64,000 bases of DNA from Cristatella mucedo. Its lineage: Eukaryota; Bryozoa; Phylactolaemata; Cristatellidae. Positions 1-11,437 of this stretch are shown here, in pieces (within the stretch, counting starts at the first letter, position 1; every line of letters begins with the position of its first letter). The notes under the pieces are model-generated. The model saw nothing but the letters and a program-made list of their open reading frames with translations, ran no database searches and was not told where the DNA came from. The stretch lies in NCBI GenBank assembly GCA_009760855.2, contig WPIO01000042.1:3307501-3371500 (forward strand), given 5' to 3'. The translations under genes were made by a program, and so were the position numbers.

Positions 1-68
1 AGTGTGTTCGAAAGCTCCGATTCAAACCGGCAGTTCAATAGGTTTGCCTGTGCCTATATAATTTGTGT

Positions 69-96
69 GTATATATAATAATATATCATATATATG

Positions 97-138
<42 letters not shown>

Positions 139-150
139 AATATATAGTAT
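69..150. repeat. AT-rich microsatellite (TA)n / (AAT)n
   Basis: Alternating TA runs pass into AAT triplets. It is simple sequence with no coding content. The AAT part resembles the tails of the LINE copies elsewhere in the window, but no LINE body adjoins it. Confidence 0.85.
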
Positions 151-299
151 AGGTGCCCAAATCACTTTGTTTTACTTCGAGGCTGCACCTGTCTTCCTGG
201 TACAAAAGGGCTGTTCCTTCTCCTGCCTTCTTCAACTCGCTCCTTCAAGTCGCATCCACTGCTTCTTCTTCCTCCTGCACTCAATATTTACATATACAT

Positions 300-455
300 A
301 TAAATAAATATAATTAATCTGTGTGGTGCTGTAAGAGAGCTTAATCTCTTTTCAGGCGTTTCACGAACGCAACGAGGCTCGAGCTCACGACCTTGGTCAG
401 CGAATATGCTCAGCTTAACCTTGGCGAGCACCTAACCACTGAGCCAACATACGTC
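300..455 (-). mobile_element. SINE-B copy, tRNA-headed
   Basis: Read on the minus strand it has the order shared by ten copies here: a head close to GGTTTGGTCCAGTGGTTAAG, a B-box-like GGTCGTGAGCTCGAGCC, then a tail with GAGATTAAGCTCTC before an ATTTATTTA run. The box order of a tRNA promoter and the multicopy state support a tRNA-derived SINE. It is not a functional tRNA: no cloverleaf can be completed. A region at 460-545 may be a decayed piece of the repeat also found near 12.4 and 60.2 kb. Confidence 0.7.
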
Positions 456-545
456 CCTCCATCTGCAAGTCCACAAAACCAATAAGATTAAGTGGTGTTA
501 CACTGGGGAGTTTTCTAAAGCAGACTTATAACCTGACTGACTTTT

Positions 546-1059
546 GTAGCATGCATATTAGCCAACAGATTTCATCTCATGCAACAACGAGAAAGTGAGA
601 AGTATTTCTAAGTTACGATGGTAGGAAAGTAAGTCAGTTGCATTGAATTACCAGCACTGGGAAAGATGTGACTGAGTTGGCAGCAGGAGAGTAGATGTTG
701 TATAGAAATTGCGGAAGTGAGTTCCACGGTCTATGATCTGCAGACCAAAAGCTTCGATTGCCAATGGTCTTTAAGTGAAAGAATGGAACGGCTAATTTAA
801 TTTCCTGCAAGTATCTGTAAGCAAGAGGTGGGTGAAACTAGTCAACCAGTTCAGCAATGTTTGATGAACCCAATCCATTGCTCGCTTTTTGGGTCAGAAT
901 AAGAATTTTACTTTGCATCCATTAATCAACCAGATGAAACATGTGGCTATATTTCTTGGATCTATTAACCAAACTTGCAACTATGCAAGTATACTATACA
1001 ATGTTCAGTATCCTGGACAGAGCTGGGGAGCTAGCAAGATCTTTAGCCAGCTACTGTGT
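546..1059. other. No gene seen
   Basis: Unremarkable mixed-composition sequence with only short unsupported reading frames. The right part may be strongly decayed 3' sequence of the LINE that begins at about 1060. Confidence 0.5.
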
Positions 1060-1850
1060 CAGATCGTCCCTAATCTTGAACAGGGATTGAACATGATTAG
1101 ATGTGAAGTCGTTCTTGTGAGTAAAATCGTGAATATCAAGTGGCACTCGAAGAGTACACCTAAATTACGAGCACTCAAGTTTGACTGAAGCATCGCCAAT
1201 TTAAAAGAAAAAAGTCGTTTATGACCACCCTGAGGTGAGAGGTTTTCTGTGCGGAGGAATTCGCTTTTCATCTCCATGCAGCTTAAGGAAATGGGTCCAC
1301 GTGAAGGATGGAATTCTGCAAGGCATCGATCGATTCAGTTTGTCGGTCGCGAGAGCTGATTCTAATGGCTTGAATGACAGATACGGCTGGGTATCGTCGG
1401 CATAGAAGTGATCGCCGATACCGAGGGCCGGCCCGAATCTCTTTTCCGAGAGGCTCTGCATAAATGTAGAACTGCAAAGAACCGAGAAGTACAGACATCT
1501 GTGGAGCTCGTCATGTGACTGCTCTGCTTGATGAGGCTTGACTGCCACACGACACTGACTGGACATGAGCCTCAGAAGTACAAATCGAACCATGCCAATG
1601 CCTCGTCCACCGGAATGATTGCTGCTCTCAATCGCTCAAGTTGGATGATGCCATCAATAGCATTGAACGTTGCTGATAAATTGAGCAGGATAAAGGCAAC
1701 AAAGTTACCATCATTGTTGCTACCTATGATGCCGTTGGTCACATGGACGAGAGTAGTTTCAGTGGAGCCGTGGGTGCAGCTTGAATCCGGCTGAAACTTC
1801 CCAGATGAATTATCCTTTCCAAAGCCTCACAAGCTCTTTAGCGACAGTGT
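1060..1850 (-). mobile_element. Decayed L2/CR1-type LINE fragment, reverse transcriptase
   Basis: Minus-strand translation in shifting frames gives reverse transcriptase blocks in the correct order. First comes ILLNLSATFNAIDG near 1690 (motif A region, compare LLDLSAAFDTIDH in the better copy at 44-45 kb), then FYADDTQPYLSF near 1400 (the catalytic YxDD box), then SARNLGVLFE near 1160. Several frameshifts and stops separate them, so this is a dead copy. Both termini are lost. Confidence 0.75.
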
Positions 1851-3547
1851 TTTCAAAAAAATCTTGGACATAATAAGAATGGGGAACGGTCGGTTTTCTA
1901 GGACCTCTAAATGAAATCGAGGCTTTTTCGAAGCCATCGCTCTTTCGATGACTCGAGTTTGAATTTGCTGCTTTGGAGCAATCCTCTAAGCAAGTGAACC
2001 GTGAGAGAGAGAGAGACCTTAGTTGTGGCCATGCTGCGTTTGTCTGCACGTGAAAATTAAAGAGGGGATTGTAGAGTTTGCAGGTAAGGAGGGGCTGTTT
2101 TATTACTGGCCTTAATTATGGCAGCCACTTTATCCGAGTAAAGCTTTGAAAGTCTTTTTAAAAAGAAGTTGTGTGCTGTCACTACAAGCTTGCATTAGGT
2201 GGAGGTGGTGTAGAAGAAAATGTAAAAACATGAATCAGCCAGTTTAGGCAGATAGTACTCTTCTCTTAAATGTATTAACCTATGATACTCTAAGCATCAG
2301 ACTTAAAGCAAGTGACGGGGCCTTCACAAGCACACGTGTCTTTGCACTTCATGCTAGCTTCATAGTCCGGCCAGTTCGTGTATCGCACCAGCTGTGTTTA
2401 GCTGTCACACGCTCTCCCGGATAGAGAGCTGCGGGTAAGCAGATCGGGATCCTGGGCCAGCGGACCAGTTATGTAACCATTTTGATGTGAGCTTCCTGGC
2501 AAGCGTTGTGGCTGTCGTGCCCGTGAGGCGTTTGCTGCTACCGGAACCTCCTTCTCTTGTGACCGGCGGTCACTCGCCGCCCGACTTACCACTGCTTGGC
2601 TGGGGCAATGGGGCTTCCTGGCCTGGAGCTGGCTAGTGAGCAAAACAGCTTGGTATTTGCCGAAGGGTCGTGACCGACGTCGAGCCCAGCCTGGTGTTGC
2701 AGCAGGCACGGTGTCGCAGGCAGGGCCTCCACTACAGCAGGGCACCCTTTAGCCAGCGAAAAAAGTACTCTCGACTGTGGCGGATGGCAGTGTGTCCACT
2801 TCCATCTGCCTCTGCCCCATCGGCCACGGCCGGTCACTTTTCGTGAGCATCGCAGACGGTTTGCTGAACCGTTAGGCCACCCTACTCACCAGCTCCGCTG
2901 AGATTGACAGGTCTAGGACCTGCACCAGGCCTGCACGGTGACAAGTGATCGGATGCCTGGTGCAAACCGTGTCTTGGTCTCCTTGTAACTTGAGGAGGAT
3001 ATATTCGTATATATTCCTATATATCCTTATTCGTTGCTATGAGTGCAGGAGCTGGAGGCAAAGCCAGACAAAGCATTTATTAAAGCTGGGAGCTTGTACA
3101 TCCAAAGTAGGTCGACTGACCATGCAGTTTCAGCAACAGCTGTCAGAAAAATATTCTTTTCGAAAGCGTTTGAAGCAGCCTGCCACACTGCCGTCCGGCC
3201 GCGTGTGCCTGCCTCATTGTGCATAGCACGATTAGTGCTTCACGTGTGTTTAAGGAAGATGGGTAGCAGGCACTTTCCCACTTCCGTCTTCCCCTAGACA
3301 TACCCGAGGGAGCTATCTATGTCGAGCTACTTCGCTGTGTGACACCCCATCAAATTTCTCTTGATTAACTGCATCTGGCAAAGTTGAGGTCGAGTACATC
3401 TTGCCCTAATCTTGCTAAAGTCCTTGCTACAGTCGTATCGTGAAGAGCACTGTAGCAGGTGCAGACCTGTACTTGTGGCCGATGCTATATTACCTAAATG
3501 TTCTTGGATGTGGGGCCGTTAGATAAGAGATCGCCGTTCGACATGGG

Positions 3548-3550
<3 letters not shown>
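1851..3550. other. No gene seen
   Basis: Both strands give only short frames of up to about 115 codons with no recognisable domain. The part from 2400 to 2900 is GC-richer. No repeat family from elsewhere in the window was recognised. Confidence 0.5.

Positions 3551-3642
<92 letters not shown>
3551..3642. repeat. (CT)n microsatellite
   Basis: An almost uninterrupted CT dinucleotide run of about 90 bp, a polypyrimidine/polypurine mirror tract. Confidence 0.95.
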
Positions 3643-3646
<4 letters not shown>

Positions 3647-3794
3647 GTTCCCAGCTCCCTGCTAACGGAGTGATCAGCCTTGCTACCTGTGTCGGTCTTC
3701 AGTTAATGCACAGACAACCAAGCAAGGAGCCTCAGGCAGCCCTGCCGGATGCTCGTAGCCGCACTGACTGCACTTGAGGCTTTTTTCGGCTTGA

Positions 3795-3868
3795 ACTTAC
3801 TCTGAAATGCACAGTACTTAGAAAGAGATCAAGTTCTCTGAGGATGCTATACAAATGTATTTTTATTA
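3795..3868 (+). mobile_element. LINE 3' end fragment
   Basis: Contains CTTAGAAAGAGATCAAGTTC followed by CTCTGAGGATGC and a short T/A-rich triplet tail. This is the terminal ~60 bp seen at the end of every LINE copy in the window. No coding part is attached. Confidence 0.65.
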
Positions 3869-4589
3869 TTGAACTGTGCTGTGCTTTCAATCTCGGTCCC
3901 AAAATGGCCTGTCGGAATGCCCTCAAAATAATGGGATAAATTGATGCAACTGCCTAGCAAGGGCTCGGCCAAGCATCGAATAGACTTAATTCACGAGTCA
4001 CAGCCGATCGTTTTGCTAAGGCTGACATTTTGAATACAGGACGCAGATGTGTGAGCTCTGTGACTGTTGCGGTCTAACAAGCTCGTTATAGATGTAGTTG
4101 ACAAATGGCTTTGCCAGTACTTATAAAGCCTAGATTTGATTCGGAGATCCTAGAATGCTATCGCCTAGTCTCCCCTCTTTCTGTTTGTCCAAGATAGTTG
4201 AAGAGATTGTCGGTGAGCAGCTTGTGGAACACATTGACAAGGCAAGAATGAATAGCGATACTCGTTTTAGCCGATATTGAAGCGATATCAATCCAATCAA
4301 ACTGCTCTCCTCCTTTTGACCAACGAGATCCTGAGCAGAAACAGTTATGATAACGTCACTGCTCCCTGGTCCTGCTCGATTTAATAGCTGCATTTGACAC
4401 TATCGATCACAAAATGTTGCTACTTGAACTATTGAGAGCATATTGTATATAAAAAAAACGGTTGATATGGCAGATAAGGCCCTGGCGTGCTTCGAATAGT
4501 ACTTAGGGATCTGGTCTCGGCCTTTTGCTGTTCTCCATTTACACCGAGCCTCTCGGAAAAGCTCGGCCTCTGGCCCGTTGGATAGGCTA

Positions 4590-4766
4590 TAAATAAATAA
4601 ATAAATCCTAGCTGATTAAACAGCCTCTTTTCGTATAGCGACAGAAGAGCCTTTACGGCTATCACCACCGCTTGCAGTGGTGATAAAGAATCACCCACCA
4701 CAGGAATCGAACCCACGACCTCGGGCTGAGGTCGTGAAAGCAACCGCCTTACCTTGTGTGCCATCC
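4590..4766 (-). mobile_element. SINE-A copy inserted in a LINE
   Basis: Minus-strand order is a head GATGGCACACAAGGTAAGG, a B-box GGTCGTGGGTTCGATTCC, a body with GGTGATAGCCGTAAAGGCTC, and a terminal hairpin region CTCTTCTGTCGCTATACG, then an (ATTT)n tail. At least nine more copies occur in the window. The GGTTCGANTCC core and spacing to the head indicate a tRNA-derived pol III promoter. The copy is well preserved. Confidence 0.85.
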
Positions 4767-4792
4767 CATCTATGCTGCCGATACCCAGCTGT

Positions 4793-4965
4793 GCTGGTTT
4801 GGTCCAGTGGTTAAGATGCTCGCCCGGTCAAGGCAATTGCATTTGATGACCGAGGTCGTGGGCTCGACCCCGTGGCACATGTGAAGCCCCTGAATATAGA
4901 TTGTTCTCTTAGGGCGCTATACAAATGAATTATTAATTTCTTTATAAACCATCGGAATCAGCTAC
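4793..4965 (+). mobile_element. SINE-B copy inserted in a LINE
   Basis: Begins TGCTGGTTTGGTCCAGTGG, has a B-box-like GGTCGTGGGCTCGACCCC at about 4855, and ends with TAGATTGTTCTCTTAGGGC, CTATACAAATG and an AT-rich tail. The last 60 bp resemble the LINE 3' terminus. It lies within the decayed LINE, immediately after its YxDD block. Confidence 0.85.
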
Positions 4966-5440
4966 AGCTATTAATAAACTGACTGATTGACTTACAGAAA
5001 TTCGATCCAGAATGGCAGCCAAAACCGAACTCCCACTCATAGGTCATAGGTCACGCATAAGCATTAGTTTGCACTGTGAGGCTTAGCTCTCTTAATTGGT
5101 GATGCTGCAGTGCCACGGTCATAATGCGCCCGAAATTTAGGTGTCGCCTTTGATAGCTACTTTACGTTAAAACGCTAGATTAAGAAGACTGCTTCCGTAG
5201 CCAGTCGTCACATTAGATCTATACAAAAGTTTTGGGACTGCCTACCACGATGGCTTGCTTAAAATTGTGATGCTCCCTGGTTGTGTTTTGGCTGGTGTAC
5301 AGTGATTCAGTTTAGGCTGGGCGACCAAAAAAAGCAATTAAGCCCCTGCAGCTGGTGACGACGTGGCTGTGAGGTTGATAAACAAATCTGAGTGGTTCAG
5401 CCAAGTGTCTCCTTTGCTGAAGGGACTTGATCAGCAGATA

Positions 5441-8184
5441 TAGAACAAAGTTCTTACTCCAACCCAAAAGGACTGCCATGACTGGACTCCTTCATGCCAA
5501 GCTGAACTGCTGCAGCAGTCTCAGCCTCAGTCTCAGCCCACAGGTCTTCTATGGACATGGACAATAGACTAGCTGTTTCATTCCTCCGCTTTATTAAGAA
5601 CATTAGCGACAGAAGCTTTTGCCCTCCAGGTCCTATACTGCAGAGCTTATGCAACGATACCTTCTCGCCTGATGCGGACTGCAGCATATGGTTTACTCGC
5701 CCACCCTCCTGGCTCAGCAACGTTTTTCACTTTGTTTCTACTGCTTGAGACGAAATCTGTTGGCTACCGAAAGCCACCTAGGTTTTGGGTGTACACTAGA
5801 AAACTCTGTAGCCCAACTCCCATTTACTTACTTGTGGCTTTGCAAGAGTTACAGATGGAGAAACAATATGTTGAATTACATTACCAAATATGCTTTCTGC
5901 AACTTCTCTTTCTCAAAAATACCAATAATTGTTGCTCTTTCGCCCTTTTCGCAGCACGGGAAAAGTTTGGCTAAGAGTATTGTTTCGAAAAAAAGGCACT
6001 GATAACTGCATGGTAACCTCGGCGGATGCTAACCCCGTCGGATGCTAACCCCGGGGGCAGCTGCACTGCCCAGAGGGTACAAATGAGCAAGCTGTGCATA
6101 GCAATGCCTAGCAGAGCAAAGCAGAGCTAGCTGTCTTCTGTTCCGTGCCGTGCGACATACAATAAAGGCAGCTCGGTCAAATCGGTTGCCCTCAAACGGT
6201 CAGACTGTACACAGTTCACGGTGAAGCTTGTCCTAATCGTAAAGAGGATCAAAGTTGAGGACTAGGCGCACGAGGAACTACCGACGATGTAGAAGGACCG
6301 GAAACTCGTTCGCTCAGCTGGGTCCGCCGAGACCTCTGGAATGCCGACCACAACACGGCAGAGGCTTCGCTTGGGATGCCCTTCCCACGTTGGAGACCCT
6401 CCAAACAATCACAGCTGCCACAGCATCGGTGGCAGCCGGCCAGTGAGGGGCAGAGGAAGTGCTACCCACTGAGAGCTATTGGGTGACTCTTCAAATCGCA
6501 GCCAGAGCAGTGCAAAGGTTTGCACTCGGCGTCCCGCAGCAGGTGGGATGCCTAGTGTACGCCTGCCCGGCCACCGGTGCGACCCAGTCGAGTAGACTGG
6601 CTCGCACTGGTGTCCGGAGTTTAGATTTCTGTTCCTAATTCAGCTCGGTCGGCATGCTGTCTGCAAGTGAATGCCGTGGCTGGCTGGCTGGCTGGCTGCC
6701 CCAACGCCTGGTATAGGGTGCACTGATCGACGGCCGGTGTGGCTCCTCACCTGCCGTGCCTGCGGCTGGATCGTTTAGCCCAGCAGCCCGGCAGGACGAG
6801 GAGACACGTGACCGTCCATGCACGGCTTCCAGCAGCAGCAGCAGCAGCTGGCCGCCGTGGATCTGAGTGCGATGTCGGGCCTGCTTGAGGTCCTCCAGAG
6901 CCTCTTCTGCCAGTACGACCAGCTAGCTACGTGCGACCGAGACCAAAGTCCAGCAGTGATCATCGCTCGGTAGCAAAGGCCGATGCGGTAGATAGAGTCG
7001 ACGACGACAACACCTGGACATTGAAATTGCAATTACGGCTGACATAGATTGCCAATGGAAACCGTGCGAGACTTCATTGTTGCACAAGAAAGTGCATACA
7101 TGTATGCTGCTTTCCTCGGGAATTAAAAGCAACTTTCAGACGCCCGAACCAGCAGCAATCAATTCTAACCAATTTTTGACAGATAGTGATGAATCCTAAG
7201 AAACTGTATATAGTAGAATGTTGCTAAACTGTACACGAATTTATGAGGCGGCTCTACAAAACCTTCGACGGACGACATAGAACTGAAAAGAAAACGAAAT
7301 TGTAAAAGATGTGTTTAATGGCATTTAAACTCGCTGCGTCCGGTGCAAGAGGATCAAGACCTCATGGGTATAGGGAATGGAGGGCCTGCTGGCTCTCCTT
7401 TAGCCGATCTGAAGGGGGGCACGTCTGGGGGATTGCGTCCCTCCCCCTCCCCATTCATGTCCCTTCATCTTCCTGTGATTGGTTGCCCCTTCAGAAGCCA
7501 AAGCCAGGCCACCCTGCTCGGCTTTAGTCCTGGCTGCACCTTTGTCAAACTTACCAAGCGATCCACCTGCTTAGGAGAAGAATCTTCGCGGTATATATCG
7601 TCAGGATTGTCGAGCCAGCCGGCTGCTGCTTTCGTTTTTGAAGTCGTCGATAGTGTTTTACACTTCTAAAACCGAACATCTGCCGGACACTTTCAGGCCG
7701 CCAAGAGGAGTAACTCAAGGCACCCCAACAGAGCAGGCAGGGGCGAAACGTTGCTCGCCTGGAAGTCTCGTTCGAGGCTCGTGCTGGCTCTGCAGTCAGC
7801 TCCAATAACACGCTGGCTGCTTGGACTGACATCCTTCGTCGGTCCAATGTGTCGGCTTGTCATTCTGTCAGTTGTGCCCATCCCACTGCTTACCACTGGC
7901 TCGTCCTGCAGACTTTGAACTGCAGGCGGCCGACGAATAAGTCGGAAATCTCTGGACTAACCATACAGCAACCAGCAGCAACAGCAGCCCAGCAGGTGCC
8001 AGCCTCGTGCCAGACAGCATGCCCTGGATGGGAGTGAATTTATAATGCAGTGCGTGTAATTTCCTTATTCACCATCATGCAGGTCGATTAGCCTCTAGAT
8101 TAATTAAAGATGCAGAAAACGTTGGAATAGCTAAGATTGTCAACTATACGAGCCAGTTTACTGCTGACTCGCGACAAGCAATAA
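5441..8184. other. No gene seen
   Basis: Short frames only, none resembling a known domain. The first ~300 bp may include the last decayed LINE codons. A small direct repeat (GGATGCTAACCCCG twice, about 6020-6050) and a short CAG run near 6835 are the only structured items. Confidence 0.5.
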
Positions 8185-9180
8185 TAATAAGACATTTTTA
8201 TAGCGCCCTAAGGAAACTAAATGTATTTCTTGGCACTTTACGTATTCTGGTAAGGAATGCTGTGAGGAACTTCACAGTTTGTAGCTTCTTTTTTGAATGT
8301 CGTCAAGTCTGGGGAAAACGCAGAGATAGTTGGCAGCGAGTTCTGGGCTGTATGAGCGAGCATACTACGTAAAGGCACGGTCTCCAAAGGATTTCAGCTA
8401 ATTTGGAGGCACAGCTAGAAGACTTAAGAGTAAGAGGAGTGGGTGTTACGTTTTTGGTAGGCTTGATTTGGAAGCATTTCCGGTAGATAGGCCGGAGCAA
8501 GAGATAGAAGGTACCTAAAAGTGAATGACAGAACCTTAAAATATATGAGACGCTCGATGTGTCGCCCGTATGCGTCGATGAGAAGATGGCTATTATAGCC
8601 GCTACGGCGTCCATGTCTAGAGCCGTCCATGGCAGACACGCATTGCTACAGAATGTTGCACCGTCTATAAGCGTTTCGTTACACGTGTGGGAAGAACTGC
8701 GAGTAGACAGAAGTCCGGAAGTCCACACAGAATGTCAGCAATTAATGGATCAATTTGGCTGCGATATCTCTATCAAAGCAAGACCACATTATTTTTTCAT
8801 ATTACATAGCTAAAAGTGGACAGACTTAACGGTGGAGCTGATGAGGCAACTGAAAGGTGACTGGGGCCATCTTGGTCGCTTGGGACAGGACAAACAGATT
8901 TTATTCGGAGACCACAGGCGATCCAGGCTGGCCCGCCCATCCCCATCGCGGGGGGGGGGGTTACCTTTCAAATTTATAAACTCGTGTTCGCCCATAAATA
9001 TTAAGTAAGTTTTATTGTCGTATCATCGTCATTTGATCTGGAAAAGTTTGCTGCCATCCGAGTGACAATGTCAGTCAGCAATGCATGCTGCAAGATAGTC
9101 GAGTGTATTCGACGTTCTGGAGAGATCAAATACCAGTAGATCGGTGCAAGTCGTCTACATAGAAATTGTTGGCAGTTCTT
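8185..9180 (-). mobile_element. Decayed LINE fragment, 3' half
   Basis: The left end carries the AATAATAATAA tail and the GCGCCCTAAGGAAACTAAAT terminus in minus orientation. Minus-strand translation near 8800-9100 gives RMAANFSRSNDDDT, matching the MAANFLKLNDDKT block of the better copy, and the sequence at 8820-8850 matches the GTGGAGCTGATG segment of that copy. Stops and frameshifts abound. A segment around 8870-9000 with a G10 run does not match and may be an insertion. Confidence 0.7.
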
Positions 9181-9960
9181 TACGCCCTACACTGGCCGGG
9201 CTAGGGCTCGTCTAGTGGCCCGGTAGTTGGTGTCGCAGATTCTGGGCGCAGGTTTGAACGAATTCCGCTTTCGAGATTTCCGCTCGTCGTTCGCCGACCA
9301 ATTAGGATCGACTGGACGCGGTGAGTCGCACCGACCCTGCAGCCGTGAGCTGAAAAGTGCTCAATCAGAAGAGCGTGTGTAGCGCCTGCTTGCCAACTGC
9401 TGCTAGCCAATTTGTATCTGGAAATAGCTACTAAGTCGACTGGCAACTTTGGGGAAACTTTGGCTCTCGACTTTGGCCTCGATTGCTCCTTTAGGCAGCA
9501 ACTAGCTCACTGCGGCTAAAACCGTGGGCGCTCTGTGCAAGGATGTGTCGGAAATCACTGTATCAATAATCAATCTGCTGCTTTGCGGACTCATACAAGC
9601 GAAGACGATTCGTGCTCTGATTATGTTTATTTACTATGCGAGCCTACTCTAGACCGCTCGCCTGGCAGCCCTGCTTGCTTTGCTTCGAGGTTCGGCATCA
9701 GCAGCGAATGTGGCCATTTTGGTGAGATGCCTCCTATATATATTTTGCTATCGAACGCTTGAGCACATCGCTGCTGTAGCAACTAATTATAGTACTGCAC
9801 TTAAGACGCTGGCTTCCTACGACTAAGCATACAGACGATCTGCCGACGATCTGCTATTGCTCGTGGCAACAGCGAAATACAAGAGAGCCTGCTCGCCCTA
9901 CATTCGCTCACTCTGAAATCGCCGCAGACGCTGCGCTCGCACACAAATAATAGCGGGCCG
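9181..9960. other. No gene seen
   Basis: No recognisable coding or repeat family. CpG density begins to rise towards 9900. Confidence 0.5.
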
Positions 9961-10717
9961 CTGATATGTACGATCAAATCTGGCGAGTAACGCCGCGTCC
10001 GCATATCCGCTATCTGGAGACTAGGTTGGGCAACCTTTCCGAAGGGCTAGCCCTAGCTAGGATGTCTGCAGGCCGGACAGAGGCCTCGGGTACAACCCGC
10101 CGTCTCCCGCGGGGCTTGCGTCAGCGATCGGGTCCGCCGTACACGCCCTGGGCTGCGGCCGGTAACCGCGGTAGAAGCACGGCGGCGGCGTCCGGCCGGC
10201 CCTTTCCTGTCGGCCATCCCCGCAGACGTCACGAATAATCGTAGCCGCCATCGGGTTCACAGCGAGCTAGCCGGCCTGACGCGACGGTGCCTCGCGCGCG
10301 AGCGATGCCTCATCGCACGCGGCGACCGTCGCGAGCTTGCTCTACCGCGCGCCTGCGGTGCCGCGCCGTCGCTCGCTCGCGCTCGGTCGGTGCCGCGCTC
10401 TCGACGGTCGGGTGGGACACCCTCGCGGGCTGAGTCGAAGCGCTTCGCGCTCGACGATGCGGAGAATGGAGACGCTGCAGAGAAGCGCTCAACGGCGCTC
10501 GCGAAAGACGCTCAGCGATCGATCCCGGCGGCAGCCGCACCGCGGCAAATGCTGCTGGCGGCCCGGCTATGACGCCCGCTCAATGAACCACGCCCATCAG
10601 CCCTCACAATGAGCCTCGGCGACGGGACCTTGTCGTCAAGGCCGTCCGTCTGCCGAGGTCCATTCATTGGTGTGCGCTATCGTGCCGCCTCCTAGGCTCC
10701 GCGTCGGTAATCGACCG

Positions 10718-10775
10718 CGCCGGCGCCGCCCAGCCTCCTCTGGCGGGCGCCGGAGGAGGCTGGGCGGCGCCGGCG
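10718..10775. repeat. Perfect inverted repeat, 23-bp arms, 12-bp loop
   Basis: The left arm (10718-10740) ends CCCAGCCTCCTC and the right arm (10753-10775) begins GAGGAGGCTGGG. Pairing is perfect across 23 bp and the arms are almost entirely G and C. It lies about 70 bp before the 14-bp minisatellite. It could form a cruciform in DNA or a very stable RNA hairpin. It does not look like a bacterial terminator, since there is no T run. Confidence 0.9.
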
Positions 10776-10842
10776 GCTGCGGCTCAGTCAGAGAGCGCCG
10801 CGCTCTGAGCGTAGCGGCGGTGGGGGGGCACTCTGAGTGGAG

Positions 10843-11437
10843 CGTTCCGCTCGCAGCGTTCCGCTCGCAGCGTTCCGCTCGCAGCGCTCCGCTCGCAGCG
10901 CTCCGCTCGCAGCGCTCCGCTCGCAGCGCTCCGCTCGCAGCGCTCCGCTCGCAGCGCTCCGCTCGCAGCGCGCTCAGCGCTCGCAGCGCTCGCAGCGCTC
11001 CGCTCGCAGCGCTCCGCTCGCAGCGCTCCGCTCGCAGCGCTCCGCTCGCAGCGCTCCGCTCGCAGCGCTCCGCTCGCAGCGCTCCGCTCGCAGCGCTCCG
11101 CTCGCAGCGCTCCGCTCTCGCAGCGCGCTCCGCTCGCAGCGCTCCGCTCGCAGCGCTCCGCTCGCAGCGCTCCGCTCGCGCTCCGCTCGCAGCGCTCGCG
11201 CAGCGCAGCGCTCCGCTCGCAGCGCTCCGCTCGCAGCGCTCCGCTCGCAGCGCTCCGCTCGCAGCGCTCCGCTCGCAGCGCTCCGCTCGCAGCGCTCCGC
11301 TCGCAGCGCTCCGCTCGCTCGCGCGCTCCGCTCGCAGCGCTCCGCTCGCTCGCTGCGCTCCGCTCGCAGCGCTCCGCTCGCAGCGCTCCGCTCGCAGCGC
11401 TCCGCTCGCAGCGCTCCGCTCGCAGCGCTACGCTCAC
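10843..11437. repeat. GC-rich minisatellite, 14-bp unit (CTCCGCTCGCAGCG)n
   Basis: About 40 units of a 14-bp sequence follow each other, mostly identical. A few units are shortened or rearranged, for example near 10970-10990, 11115-11125, 11180-11210 and 11315-11350. Because 14 is not a multiple of 3, three units (42 bp) give a 14-residue period in every frame, which makes long artificial frames on both strands rich in Ser, Ala, Arg and Leu. I see no evidence that it is translated. Confidence 0.95.

Larger units (their letters stand above)
4130..5440 (+). mobile_element. Decayed LINE, plus strand, interrupted by two SINEs
   Basis: Plus-strand translation shows RT blocks in order: a YRLVSPLS block near 4150, VLLDLIAAFDTIDHKMLL near 4370-4420, GSGLGLLLFSIYTEPLGK near 4510-4560, the YxDD-like YAADTQL at 4769-4791, and an ARNLGV-like block near 5130. 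Stops and frameshifts are frequent, so it cannot be active. The YxDD block is separated from the preceding block by a SINE-A (4590-4766) and is followed directly by a SINE-B (4793-4965). The LINE was therefore already present when these inserted. Confidence 0.75.

Noticed and set aside
10718-10775. Intrinsic transcription terminator
   Set aside because: A bacterial concept that does not apply here, and there is no T run after the hairpin.
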